From Lachnospiraceae bacterium (GTDB lineage: Bacteria > Bacillota > Clostridia > Lachnospirales > Lachnospiraceae): DNA of 64,000 bases. Position 1 is the stretch's first letter. Each line of letters opens with the position of its first letter. This document shows, in pieces, positions 35,301-42,295 of the stretch. The stretch covers positions 153,829 through 217,828 of the forward strand of contig JAFRSD010000002.1 of assembly GCA_017427775.1 (NCBI GenBank), read 5' to 3'. The position numbers and the translations under genes are program-made. The notes beneath the pieces are model-generated. The model was not told the origin of the DNA and did not search any database. It saw nothing but the letters and a program-made list of their open reading frames with translations.

Positions 35301-36795
35301 TTACCTTGATGTAAGTTACATTGCCGTCGGTAAAGCCTCTCTCCTTCACGGTACCGTCGCTGACTGCGATCACGTCGCCCTTCTTCAGCTTATCGGAGCC
35401 GTTATAGGTCATGGTGCCGGAGCCCATGTTCTCCTTCGCGATCAGATTACCGTCCTCATCGGTGTCAAGGTCCAGGATGCTGACAAAGGAAACGCCATCG
35501 ACACTGTTCGCGTCGATGTATTTCACATGGTCCGCGATGCTCATGTTCACCACTTCGTCCTGATGGATCGTGATATTGAACTCATCGACCTCGGGATCGG
35601 TCGCCGCGCCTTCATACTGAAAACGGAGCTTGGAGGTATCGCTGATCATCAGGGAATAAATGTAACCGCCGTCCCAATGGCCTTTCTCGCTTTTCAGTTC
35701 CCATACGGTTCCTTCCACCTCACGGTTCAGAAGGAGGTTCTCGAGAAGATTCACCTGATTAACGCTCAGGTCCATATCCTCTCTCCAGAATCTCTGGAGG
35801 CTGTCGTCCTCGCCAACGCCGAAGTAGTGCTTAATGTCCTCTTCGGTCGCCGTGTCAAGGTTGATCATCATGGACTCAACGAGTGCAGCGGTCTCCGGAT
35901 CCAGTTCGGAAGTGTCAACGGTTTCCCATGTGGCTGCCGTATACTTCGTGATATCGATCGGATTGCCGTCCTCATCGGTCTCATCCAGGAATGTTTCATT
36001 ACTGAATTCCACGGGAGCGAACCGGCCGACGATCTCGAGAACGCGCTCATCATAGACCGCCGAATCCTGCCGCTTCGGGTCAACCAGCTTACTCAGTTCC
36101 TCTAACAGATAGAATTCGTCGCCGCGTTCCTGCTTCTGCTCGATGAGGGCCCAGATCTTCTCGGTCATTGCCTCGTCGAAGCCTTTGCCGGCGATCCATT
36201 CCTTATCCTTTGTCACGCGCGAGGAAGTCAGAACGAACGGAAGATCCGTCGTCTGGAGGCTCGCGTTTTCCAGTGTGAGGAGTTCGCGGATCTGCTTCTC
36301 GGTAAGACCGTAAGCAATCAATTCGTACACGAAGTCTTCCTTCACGTCCTTCAGTGCCACGTAATTGAATTCGCCGCCGTCCTGCATGCCTTCCTTTACC
36401 GCGAAACGAGGATAAAGGGTTGTGCTTGCACTGATCGCATCGGTTTCTTCTGCGGGCGTCGTTCCCGCCTCGTCGTAGCTCCAGCCGAGGAACAGCGAGC
36501 TCATGCGTGTCGCTTCCTCGAGTTCCGAAACCGGCGTTCCCGCCTTAACGACTGCTTCCGCGGGAAGCTTCGTATATTCCTTCTCGCGGTCGGTTGCATT
36601 TGCCGGGAGGGCAAATGAGACTTTCACGTATCCTTCGGGGATATCGCCGTTCACGGTTTCACCGCCCTGCTGCTGATTCTGATTGCTGTTATTCTTGCTC
36701 GTGTCGGCTTTTCGTCCGCACCCCGCAAGCAACGCGGCTGTGATCACAACCGTCAGCACAATTGCCATGATTCGAATCGGTAATGGTTTATTCAT
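29323..36795 (-). CDS. Giant 2490-residue surface lipoprotein with InlB-type and Cys-rich repeats
   Basis: The start MNKPLPIRIMAI leads a signal peptide with lipobox LLAGC (Cys26), so it is lipid-anchored outside the membrane. An InlB-type beta-repeat (YVKVSFALP to FLGWSYDEAGTT) covers about 52-136. A large middle part (140-1500) is not recognised, apart from a Gly/Ala-rich beta region near 980-1130. A second InlB-like repeat (FTVTFKNGNAVVAEF to FSHWQTA) lies near 1565-1635. Cys-rich repeats of the pattern TCAKTGLAGYTCVLCG, with paired CxxC, run about 1775-2075. Three or more 70-residue repeats (YCKNDNSHYETETANV) run to about 2330. The ATG overlaps the protease stop by 4 nt. Likely an adhesin or cell-wall-spanning protein. 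The frame is uninterrupted. Confidence 0.85.
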   Translation of the reverse strand: MNKPLPIRIMAIVLTVVITAALLAGCGRKADTSKNNSNQNQQQGGETVNGDIPEGYVKVSFALPANATDREKEYTKLPAEAVVKAGTPVSELEEATRMSSLFLGWSYDEAGTTPAEETDAISASTTLYPRFAVKEGMQDGGEFNYVALKDVKEDFVYELIAYGLTEKQIRELLTLENASLQTTDLPFVLTSSRVTKDKEWIAGKGFDEAMTEKIWALIEQKQERGDEFYLLEELSKLVDPKRQDSAVYDERVLEIVGRFAPVEFSNETFLDETDEDGNPIDITKYTAATWETVDTSELDPETAALVESMMINLDTATEEDIKHYFGVGEDDSLQRFWREDMDLSVNQVNLLENLLLNREVEGTVWELKSEKGHWDGGYIYSLMISDTSKLRFQYEGAATDPEVDEFNITIHQDEVVNMSIADHVKYIDANSVDGVSFVSILDLDTDEDGNLIAKENMGSGTMTYNGSDKLKKGDVIAVSDGTVKERGFTDGNVTYIKVKKDLGNGKYEYENANVADIVAIPDLIPVPDDGSIEDGVIKIAKASMNFGSAAFKKYELTADTTVDEGDYLAFYKGTLGANNYKVTGYGRVTKTEKTDAGITATYKAVSEDVIFADEKLLYMQMPEVELELSDVESEELEKSMREQILSSGIVDETSDFLTALVLGEDKDIDSLEYAEQIRNMTIKSEQGDLTLDDLRKLSDGAKKVEVSDIDVTFLCGLELQHFKNKKGVRAEVAVSFVITITIMEAGKLEIQPVIALEQEFLLTPTIHVVRHKNPIGLTSSLDVTASLQAGTYTGFGVMVTAKTKQMDKDKSKSWEELVGDFASDNKGAEMDDETRKKRTSAAKALIKAGNKLLEKAEKQEKKGQGQGAQFSSNGDEKSGKDSKQDYKSSGIGGDLPTKYSSMLSNDSQYINLVDVTLASLDFPVDPMNIVHVGMKIKFTVGLKINAAIGAGVSYANAKEYSYTFRAKIWGGGEEMNEKRVGDGASVKDVETPNFRADFYAFGMIGLKAGVSLDLRIGLFSTDLDSVGVVASAGVYAELYGFLYCWYEWTSGRGSTSGAMGSLLFEIGIYADISIKVQVAMGRAAKSWSLYNKKTPLIQLGCVEYPIELMISPNDSKLSVEIPNGQNTVKVTDDLFKVKLMALSTGKVSERSMDSTKVNGENAKEFTVKTETIGYDEENNPVVFNGTRTWKQNNEEHFIVECFDLTGKNGSVKSGASSFQYLPATNEIYVCPVDPNTDEVYGKVVFTYQNTAFGFSTQKLQRTVYVHWKGTQRTAKVEYYLQDSANVWNKWNLVGTGAVSGYEGIECYVYIDEKITEKFPGYKLYYLGYPDEQELKDKRNVAQKELQTAKLKKQARSSEYYVYKFSAKPDKNTLKELKDKLDAAVADFIVKQNIYNAYARLVDKFCEQNQKAIDDGQGETRFTMRGTETVIRILYRKMEKPVSWDIFDENNLNPDVRDWSLCSSEWNWNPDNVHGWDYHPDCERVLVGLPIMDYIPKRLADYRKDSYTTEWYMYDFTVQSYYNWGETMRQARNQALAAMKRGDYSHLTKVDATTKVPSSYIVMIGIQTPKDFTVTFKNGNAVVAEFKTPCGRTMDLPDGSGLKKAGMTFSHWQTAVGGVVDKNTKMPEHDTTYYAAFVGNTHEVTWITDDSYRKITTARTGDLLYMKVPDELYRENYQMLFRTAPEKDSPEYPYEYAMPNKDITVYVRYTLGTSKITWTEDGKDIRTDIVEIGTTPTAPTLAAREGLDLVWMIDGKVMNSTYVMPRGDVIANAYWHVHDWTGENVTIEATCAKTGLAGYTCVLCGLVKDGVELPIEPDRHNWEEIVLSTSTCSTHGDLLRRCLWCHTEVHEEIPFDTTVHGESYREEGIPATCAKDGFSGNYRCKDCDAIVGEGFVIPAHGNHLSDGTRVTVKERTCSSDGYTAEHCLTCGKELNIIELAACDLDEFHDWGEWVVTKEATCEYGKKQHTCKLCSVTKEESIPPVVTHTYIDTGRYKEGSCVRPSEFYFKCKVCGAEKTEVAEQAADANRHEHLGDPVVTKEPGCFDFGIKTRVCKDCGRSVEERIDPVGCDWGAPEYIWGTDDQTLTAKKTCKRDSSHYVSETVSVDKTVLEPATCTKDGKTQYTSKNFTKDGAFVRQKKTVVTQAFGHEWGEVTYEWSTDKKTVKATRYCKNDNSHYETETANVTKKQTKDPTWTDKGETTYSAKFNNTAFGTWSKTVADVPVLDPVWSEVTVEMTENNTKMKASRYNKENPEQTETETVAASVKKNQPATCEEDGEIIYTATFKNQAFGTREITVKENKKGHKYAVDTNLTANPERIFEENEFGGKYMSGWKAGKLVEVCENDSSHTKETPLLVELALTSEVETFRKVNGTYVLDITEMIEPKEINSENTALSVCYWFLGIATYSSYTDAGQGEWYLDDESEYYQMNSYRLVIDPEDEDSDGVFVVDNNINLEDINGEYTFTLTVKPKKADIYKETSYKVTIKLPDFNS

Positions 36796-37637
36796 CTTTC
36801 ACTCTCCGTAATCGTTGTTTTATAAAGCACTTCCGCCAGGCTGACCGGGGAAGCAATATTCAGGTTCTGGCCTTTGTCATAGGTTCCTGAGACAATTCCT
36901 ACTACGGCGCCCTCCGAATTGAAGACCGGCCCGCCGCTGTTGCCCGAGGAAACCGGCGCGGTGAAGAGCAGCCGCTCCACTGTCCCATTACGGTATATGC
37001 CGGACAGGTTTCCCTGTGTGACGAGGTTGACGACGCCGAACTGGCTGCCGATCACGACAAGCCGCTCGCCCCTCTGCGGGGTTTCGCCCGCCGGAAGCGG
37101 TGTCAGGTTCACGCCTTCCGGGATGAGGCATATCGCGATGTCATCCTCTTCCGAACCGTTCAGGAAACGGTCGATCCGGAACGTCTCTCCGTTATCACAG
37201 GTGGCGGTCAGGTATTCCGCGTTTACAATCACATGTGCCGCCGTCACAAGGATGTCCGGTTCATAGATACAGAAACCGCTGCCGGTTCCGATCCGGTCCC
37301 CGGAATGATTAAAGGCCTCCAGTTTAACGACTGAGGCCGCCGCCCGTTCAATCCTCTGTGGACTGTCTGCGAATGACTCGGGGCCGTCCCGCTTCGCTTC
37401 CTGCGTTACCGTCAGGGACAGGGGCAATTCTACGTTTGTATCATCTATTGTTTTTTTCACGCCGGAGCGCTTATCTGCTTGCTCCGCGCCGTTTTCACTA
37501 ATCTGTTCTTTTTGATCCCTGATATCCTGCTGCGCCTGCCCGTCGGCGCTCTTTGAATCGCCGCACGACGTAAGTAGAATCGAAAGAAGGAGGATCAGGA
37601 CCGCCGCCCGGAACCGGTATGCATGTGCTTTTCTCAT
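36792..37637 (-). CDS. Trypsin-like serine protease lipoprotein (HtrA/S1C-like, no PDZ)
   Basis: A 281-residue extracytoplasmic protease. The signal peptide ends in lipobox LLTSC (Cys25). The catalytic triad is His in LVTAAHVIV, Asp in EEDDIAICL and Ser in SSGNSGGPVFN. HtrA-type proteins usually carry one or two PDZ domains, but this one ends at the protease domain. The ATG at 37637 follows GGAGG and overlaps the stop of the small membrane protein by 4 nt, and its own stop overlaps the giant lipoprotein start by 4 nt. It probably processes or controls quality of that lipoprotein, or cleaves the small membrane protein as a site-1 protease. Confidence 0.9.
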   Translation of the reverse strand: MRKAHAYRFRAAVLILLLSILLTSCGDSKSADGQAQQDIRDQKEQISENGAEQADKRSGVKKTIDDTNVELPLSLTVTQEAKRDGPESFADSPQRIERAAASVVKLEAFNHSGDRIGTGSGFCIYEPDILVTAAHVIVNAEYLTATCDNGETFRIDRFLNGSEEDDIAICLIPEGVNLTPLPAGETPQRGERLVVIGSQFGVVNLVTQGNLSGIYRNGTVERLLFTAPVSSGNSGGPVFNSEGAVVGIVSGTYDKGQNLNIASPVSLAEVLYKTTITESER

Positions 37638-38008
37638 ATCGCGTCCTCCCATTCCGAGGCGACCTCTTCGGCTTCTTTCTTATCAAGTTCCTCTTCCCTG
37701 GTGCGTTCCATGTGCCTGCGCTTCTGCCACAGACAGAAGATCGTCACCGCCACGCCTAAGGCAAATGCGATCGTTCCCGCGAGAACGTATCCGCCGGCCT
37801 CTTCCGAAAGAAGCAGTGCCCCGTAGCTCGTCAGGTTAGCATCGGACACCGTCAGCCCGGAAAATCCGATGATTCCCGCGATCAGCAGAACAAGCATTGC
37901 TCCGCTCGCCGCCTGCAGGATCCGGAACCGTTTCCGGTTTCGCCGGTCCTCTACCGCTTCCCCGCGCCGCAGGATTTCCTCCATCAGTTGATTATCGTTA
38001 TATTTCAC
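37634..38008 (-). CDS. Small two-helix membrane protein, paralogue of 39786-40130
   Basis: A 124-residue protein: a basic cytoplasmic N-terminus (MEEILRRGEAVEDRRNRKR), a hydrophobic helix at 30-52, a short outside loop (VSDANLTSYGALLLSEEAG), a second helix at 72-94, and a charged tail (EEELDKKEAEEV). It aligns through its length with the protein at 39786-40130: the tract YGALLLSEEAGGYVLAGTIA matches YGSLILSTRYMGYVVIGLIA. The paralogue sits directly behind the ECF sigma gene, so both may be anti-sigma-like sensors. First gene of the lipoprotein operon, after GGAGGTG. Confidence 0.78.
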   Translation of the reverse strand: MKYNDNQLMEEILRRGEAVEDRRNRKRFRILQAASGAMLVLLIAGIIGFSGLTVSDANLTSYGALLLSEEAGGYVLAGTIAFALGVAVTIFCLWQKRRHMERTREEELDKKEAEEVASEWEDAI

Positions 38009-38077
38009 TTACTTTCACCTCCGTAAGCCCCACTGCCGGCCTTTTCCGGCTTCCCGTCACTTTGCTTTCTACTCATT

Positions 38078-38160
38078 GGTTGCAGGTTTCGGAGATTTTA
38101 CCCAGGTGAAATAAAATAATTTTTTTATAAATTTTTTTATATGTTTTATAATTCTTTGAC
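38078..38160 (-). promoter_or_regulatory. AT-rich upstream region with possible ECF-type promoter
   Basis: The only start region for the lipoprotein operon. A run of A/T tracts (38107-38155) resembles an UP element. Downstream on the minus strand CCGAAACCTGCAACC (38078-38092) resembles the AAC-containing -35 boxes of ECF sigma factors. No convincing sigma-A -35/-10 pair and no clear ECF -10 box are seen. Low confidence. Confidence 0.3.
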
Positions 38161-38210
38161 GACCTGATCCTCCTGGTTCAGTACCGCGCTTCTTTCCGGA
38201 AAAGAACATG

Positions 38211-38242
38211 AAAAAACCTCTCACGCCCATCGGCGTGAGAGG
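38211..38242 (-). terminator. Terminator of the sigma / PrsW operon
   Basis: CCTCTCACGCC (38217-38227) and GGCGTGAGAGG (38232-38242) form a perfect 11-bp stem with a 4-nt loop, followed by six T on the minus strand. It lies 127 nt after the PrsW stop. The stretch 38243-38368 between holds no recognisable gene. Confidence 0.92.
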
Positions 38243-38368
38243 TCACTCATGTAAATCATATCATTCGATTTTAAAAACAAATTCACGGCCGGATGACGGG
38301 TCCCCTCCGGACTGTTCCGGGGCAAAAGCATCCGCATCACATACCATTTTCCTGCAAGACCATTCCGG

Positions 38369-39010
38369 TCATTCCTTCCGCTTCACCTGCTCCGGCATCA
38401 TATGGTACATCAGGTACAGGAGCGCCGCCGTCAGCGGAGGCAATGTATAAGCGATGGCCGAGGTAATTCCGGGCTTCGATACAAGCAGGTTGTAAATTGC
38501 GTGGAATATCATGGAGAGTGCGAGGCCGCCAAGGACAGCCGGGAAGCTGAGCGCTTTCAGCCGCTTCGCCATGATGAGCCATACGGACAGAGCAAGTATG
38601 CTCTCGATATGCATGACACCGACCGCAAGGCCGCGGATCATGATATACGGAAGGCTCTCCGCTCCGACCGTCAGGATGTAGCAGCAGTTCTCGAAGGTTG
38701 CGAACCCTGCGCCGATCGCGATGGCGAGCGTCGTCAGGACACGGTCCTTCGGTTCAAATACGACAAGGAAAAACAACAGCGGGAACAATTTGAGAATCTC
38801 CTCTACCACCGGCGAAAGGAATATCGCCGTGTCGTTGTTTCCCATATTGGTTACAAGGCTGAGATAACCGCTTATGTAAGCAGAGATCAGACACATGCCC
38901 ATGCCGAGCAGGAATGCTGCAATAAAATGGCGCACCTCGTCGCGGATAAAGAGCAGGCATGTCGCAAGCGGAATCGCGATACACAGGAATATATTCTCCG
39001 AATAGATCAC
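38369..39010 (-). CDS. PrsW-family intramembrane protease
   Basis: A 213-residue glutamic-type intramembrane protease. All family motifs are present: EEILK (70-74), FENCCY (106-111, conserved Glu107), His134 in GVMHIE, and HAIYN (170-174), within about seven hydrophobic segments. PrsW of Bacillus subtilis makes the first cut in anti-sigma factor RsiW, and C. difficile PrsW acts on RsiT. Here it shares an operon with an ECF sigma factor and a small membrane protein, which supports the same role. Starts with GTG, overlapping the preceding stop (GTGA). Confidence 0.9.
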   Translation of the reverse strand: MIYSENIFLCIAIPLATCLLFIRDEVRHFIAAFLLGMGMCLISAYISGYLSLVTNMGNNDTAIFLSPVVEEILKLFPLLFFLVVFEPKDRVLTTLAIAIGAGFATFENCCYILTVGAESLPYIMIRGLAVGVMHIESILALSVWLIMAKRLKALSFPAVLGGLALSMIFHAIYNLLVSKPGITSAIAYTLPPLTAALLYLMYHMMPEQVKRKE

Positions 39011-39789
39011 CTGCTGAGCACCTCCTTCCGCATTGCGATCATCGTGAGGATGATTGCCACCGAGCAGGAAGCATACGCAATTCCATAGAATAAATCAGAG
39101 CTTCCGAGATACATTGAGATAAGGCACCATGCGATCATTCCGTAAGAAAGGCACACTGCCAGCTCCGGATTCTTACCGCGCGTCAGCTCCTTAACAGATG
39201 ACACAAGCAGAAACACGATTCCGATCAGCAGAACGGCGTAGCACACATTTTCCGCATAGACAGCGTATGGGGCATCGGCGAGCATACAGATATACTGCGT
39301 CACCAACACGGCAAGCGCCGCGCATGCCAGGATACGCCAGGCGGGTTTCGTGAACTGTTCCGAATACCGCATGCGGTACATGATACAGCATATGAAGTAA
39401 CCAAGCGTCAGCCCGGTCAAAATATCCTGCACCCATTCACCGCTTGCGAGAATCCACACGCCCGTGTTGCCCGCAACGAAAAGGGCGGCCAGAAGAATCT
39501 CCTGCACGGGGTTTATGCGCTTCTTCGGAAGGTCGGCGACAAGTGATGCTCCCAACAGCATAAAAAGAGCCCATTCCGCGATTTCATTCGCTGCAAAGGG
39601 CATGATTTTATCCGGATACATGAAATCATAGATCAGCCAGTAAACATTCGAAAGGAAACCGCAGGCCACGGCAAATCCGAACAGGATCAGCCTCATGGAA
39701 CGGATTCCTTCCTTCATGGCGAATATGACGGCAAGAAGCGAACACACCATCACAAAAATGTTGAAAAGGATTAAGACGGAAACGATCAT
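39007..39789 (-). CDS. Eight-helix membrane protein of the sigma operon, unrecognised
   Basis: A 260-residue protein with about eight hydrophobic segments, short loops, and no motif of a transporter or protease that I recognise. Overlaps its upstream (ATGA) and downstream (GTGA) neighbours by 4 nt, so its translation is tied to the anti-sigma candidate and to PrsW. It could be a sensor or a scaffold for the proteolysis step. This is inference from position only. Confidence 0.72.
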   Translation of the reverse strand: MIVSVLILFNIFVMVCSLLAVIFAMKEGIRSMRLILFGFAVACGFLSNVYWLIYDFMYPDKIMPFAANEIAEWALFMLLGASLVADLPKKRINPVQEILLAALFVAGNTGVWILASGEWVQDILTGLTLGYFICCIMYRMRYSEQFTKPAWRILACAALAVLVTQYICMLADAPYAVYAENVCYAVLLIGIVFLLVSSVKELTRGKNPELAVCLSYGMIAWCLISMYLGSSDLFYGIAYASCSVAIILTMIAMRKEVLSR

Positions 39790-40130
39790 GCCGGATCTGA
39801 CTCCTTTAACGCATTGTTCCGACGGTTCAGCTTACGCCAGCTGCTGCAAAGCAGCGTTACAAGGATTCCGAAGCCAAATGCGATCAGGCCGATCACTACG
39901 TAACCCATATAGCGGGTGGACAGGATCAGGCTTCCGTAACGCTGTACGCTGCCTTCGGTCGCCGCCGCATCCGTAATGCGCGGTAACAAAGCCGCGGCAA
40001 GGATCAGCATACCGAGACACACAGCCGACGAAACGGCATACACATAGAACTGTCTCTTCGCGCGACGGTCTTCCCGCACGACATCGGCACGCTTCATGAT
40101 CATCTTCATGTAATCTTCAGAACTACGCAT
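39786..40130 (-). CDS. Small two-helix membrane protein, anti-sigma candidate
   Basis: A 114-residue protein with a basic cytoplasmic N-terminus of about 28 residues (MIMKRADVVREDRRAKR), two hydrophobic helices (30-50 and 70-92) and a basic C-terminus. It starts inside the sigma-factor gene (ATG at 40130, 8-nt overlap), the usual layout for a sigma/anti-sigma pair. It has no ZAS zinc motif and no RsiW-like fold that I can recognise, so it would be a non-standard anti-sigma. Paralogue of 37634-38008. Confidence 0.75.
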   Translation of the reverse strand: MRSSEDYMKMIMKRADVVREDRRAKRQFYVYAVSSAVCLGMLILAAALLPRITDAAATEGSVQRYGSLILSTRYMGYVVIGLIAFGFGILVTLLCSSWRKLNRRNNALKESDPA

Positions 40131-40680
40131 CGGCAAATCCCATCCTTTCTAATTTTTCTTTCAGTGCCGCCCTTCCGCGCTCCGCCAGGTGATATACCTG
40201 CCGCTTGCTCTTTCCCATGACACGGGCGGCCTCTTCATGGGACATATCTTCAAAATACAGTAACATCAGTATCTGTCTGTAATCTTCATGTAACTGCTGT
40301 AACGCCGTGTATAACTGGCGCTGGCGTTCCTCCTTGAGAAGCTGCATCTCCGGTGTATCCGCTGCGTCAGGCACCTCTTCGGATACCGCTTCGTCGGCCA
40401 TCGGCATGCGACGAAGCTTCCTTAAACGCATCAGCGCGAGATTCTTTCCGATCGAGAACAGCCATGTCTTGAAACTGCTTCGTCCGGAGAACAGTGTCGG
40501 TCCCGCAGCGACTTCGGCAAAGGTGTCAACCATCAGTTCCTCGGCGTCGTCAAAGTTATGGACGAAACCGTTCAGAAACAGTAACAGTGTTTCCTTATGA
40601 CGATCCAGAAGGATTACGAAAACCGACTCATCCCTGGTCGCCAAATACCGGTTGTACAGCACCTCATCGGTCTCGTTCAT
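40123..40680 (-). CDS. ECF-type sigma-70 family RNA polymerase sigma factor
   Basis: 185 residues. Region 2 (about 20-85) includes VHNFDDAEELMVDTFAEVA and SSFKTWLFSIGKNLALMRLRK. Region 4 (about 118-175) includes YRQILMLLYFEDMSHEEAARVMGKSKRQVYHLAERGRAAL with the helix-turn-helix. There is no region 1 or 3, as in ECF factors. The ATG at 40680 lies 8 nt after GAGG, and longer frames upstream lack a ribosome site. It heads a four-gene operon and is expected to direct transcription of target operons, probably including 38008-29323. Confidence 0.9.
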   Translation of the reverse strand: MNETDEVLYNRYLATRDESVFVILLDRHKETLLLFLNGFVHNFDDAEELMVDTFAEVAAGPTLFSGRSSFKTWLFSIGKNLALMRLRKLRRMPMADEAVSEEVPDAADTPEMQLLKEERQRQLYTALQQLHEDYRQILMLLYFEDMSHEEAARVMGKSKRQVYHLAERGRAALKEKLERMGFADA

Positions 40681-40717
40681 GACCTCTTCCTCTCTCACCG
40701 TATTCTTACCCGATATT

Positions 40718-40745
40718 ATTATACATAATATTTTTCTGAAAGCAA
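40718..40745 (-). promoter_or_regulatory. Sigma-A promoter of the ECF sigma operon
   Basis: TTGCTT (40740-40745), 16-nt spacer, TATAAT (40718-40723). A vegetative promoter means the sigma gene is expressed without autoregulation at this site. A hairpin (CCCGGTACC/GGTGCTTCGG type) at 40759-40784 separates it from the gene upstream. Confidence 0.75.
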
Positions 40746-40796
40746 AGTATAAATTTTGATCCCGGTACCGAAGCACCGGGATCATATAACACACAT

Positions 40797-42059
40797 CTAT
40801 TCTTCGCTTGTGTCCGGCTCCTGTCCGGGATCTTCGCTCTCCGGTTCAGGCGGCTGCGGTTCCACCGGGGAAGCCCCCTCGATCATGGGTTTGGTCCATG
40901 TGAGTCTGTGGGCGGAGATCAGGCCGAACACACTGATTCCGAGCCACAGATAATACCAGCACGAAAGACTCTTCATGTAATTCCAGACACTCGACTTATC
41001 GTAGAATGCCGAATACTCATACTGTTTTTCCAGAAATACTGCCATGATGCTATCTGCGTTTGTCCACCGCACCTGCATGTCGTCGATAAAATCCACCTTC
41101 AACATGTAATTGCAGGCAGCGAGTCCGAGTAGCGCAACAATCTGCAGGATAAAATAGTCCTCGCTCAGTCTCTTATTATTCCTGCACTTATCCCCGAGAA
41201 GTCCCATCATCTTCATGATGTGCAGAAGCGTCGTCACGAAAAGAACAAGAACCGCTATCGCGCTCAGCCACGCCCAGATTCTGTCATAGCGGCTGAAAAT
41301 ATCCTTATTGGCGGTATATCCGTACCGCAGAATACCCGGAACGGCCCAGGCGGTCAGTCCGTTCATCAGTCTTAAAAGCATTCCAAACAGCGGGAATACA
41401 GTAATCACAAACAGCAGCCACCGTCTCAGATTGTTCTTCTCATAAACGGATGTCGTATTCTCCAAAAGCGTGACACTGATATCCTCTCTGCCCGCCGCGG
41501 CATAATCCATGATACCGTCTTCCGTGCGGGCCCCCGTAAGACTCTCGAATACCGGTTTGGTCGGTTCAAGCCTTATGGACAGAAGAATCATCCACACGGT
41601 GATCGCGAGACAGATGAAAGCCCATACGCCCGGAGCCATAATACTCGCCGTTTCCGCAGCGGTCGCTGTTTCGTAACGTTCCTTCGCACGGATGCTCAGA
41701 TACCAAAGAAGCGGTGTTCCGATCGTGCCCGCAAGAGAAGCCTCCGAGAACATGATGCTCAGGAAGCGTGAATTTCTGCGCCGCTCCCCGAGAAGTCCCA
41801 GCAGCTTCATCAGATGAAGCGTAGCCGCTCCGAAGTACAGTAAACCCATCAGCCCGATCAGGCAATTGTAGGCTTCACGCAGTTTTTCATGATCGTTCCA
41901 CGCATAACGGCAGTCGTGCGATCCGGCGATCGTAAATAGCGAAAGCTGCTCATAATCGAGCGAGATGATCGGAAAGAATGCCCCCAGAAGAAGCACGACA
42001 TTCAGAAGGATCAGCGTAAAACGGCGCGCATTGGCCTTCTCATAACCTGTCATTTTCAT
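40797..42059 (-). CDS. Membrane protein with internal duplication, unrecognised
   Basis: A 420-residue protein with about eight hydrophobic segments in two similar halves: LYFGAATLHLMKLLGLLGERRRNSRFLS in the first recurs as VLFVTTLLHIMKMMGLLGDKCRNNKRLS in the second, so an ancient duplication is likely. Acidic Pro/Glu-rich tail (EPQPPEPESEDPGQEPD). The ATG at 42059 follows GGGGGA; the longer frame is not used. Upstream, 42060-42295 holds only a small C(UUCG)G hairpin (ACGGC/GCCGT) and no gene. Function unknown. Confidence 0.75.
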   Translation of the reverse strand: MKMTGYEKANARRFTLILLNVVLLLGAFFPIISLDYEQLSLFTIAGSHDCRYAWNDHEKLREAYNCLIGLMGLLYFGAATLHLMKLLGLLGERRRNSRFLSIMFSEASLAGTIGTPLLWYLSIRAKERYETATAAETASIMAPGVWAFICLAITVWMILLSIRLEPTKPVFESLTGARTEDGIMDYAAAGREDISVTLLENTTSVYEKNNLRRWLLFVITVFPLFGMLLRLMNGLTAWAVPGILRYGYTANKDIFSRYDRIWAWLSAIAVLVLFVTTLLHIMKMMGLLGDKCRNNKRLSEDYFILQIVALLGLAACNYMLKVDFIDDMQVRWTNADSIMAVFLEKQYEYSAFYDKSSVWNYMKSLSCWYYLWLGISVFGLISAHRLTWTKPMIEGASPVEPQPPEPESEDPGQEPDTSEE

Positions 42060-42295
42060 GTTTTTATCCCCCTGCAAAACACATATTTTACTGTGTTCTA
42101 CTCCTGTCTCACGCACGGCTTCGGCCGTCTGCTCCCGAATCTTCAAAGAGCGACCCACACGGACCGCCCTCTCTGTTTCCGTTCTTTATCCCAAAGACCC
42201 CTCATACTTCGGGAAGCCGTTCGCTGCTTTGGCAACTGCTTCCTCGAGTGTCATCCCGTGGACTGCGCATTCGCGGTAACCGCCATTTCTGTCCG

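Noticed and set aside
29755..36105. Long plus-strand open frames (up to 790 codons) opposite the giant lipoprotein
   Set aside because: They mirror the codon bias of the minus-strand gene, have no ribosome sites, and give Arg/Leu-rich sequences without domains.
38107..38155. AT-rich tract considered as a replication or phage attachment site
   Set aside because: No DnaA boxes, iterons or integrase; it fits better as an upstream promoter element.
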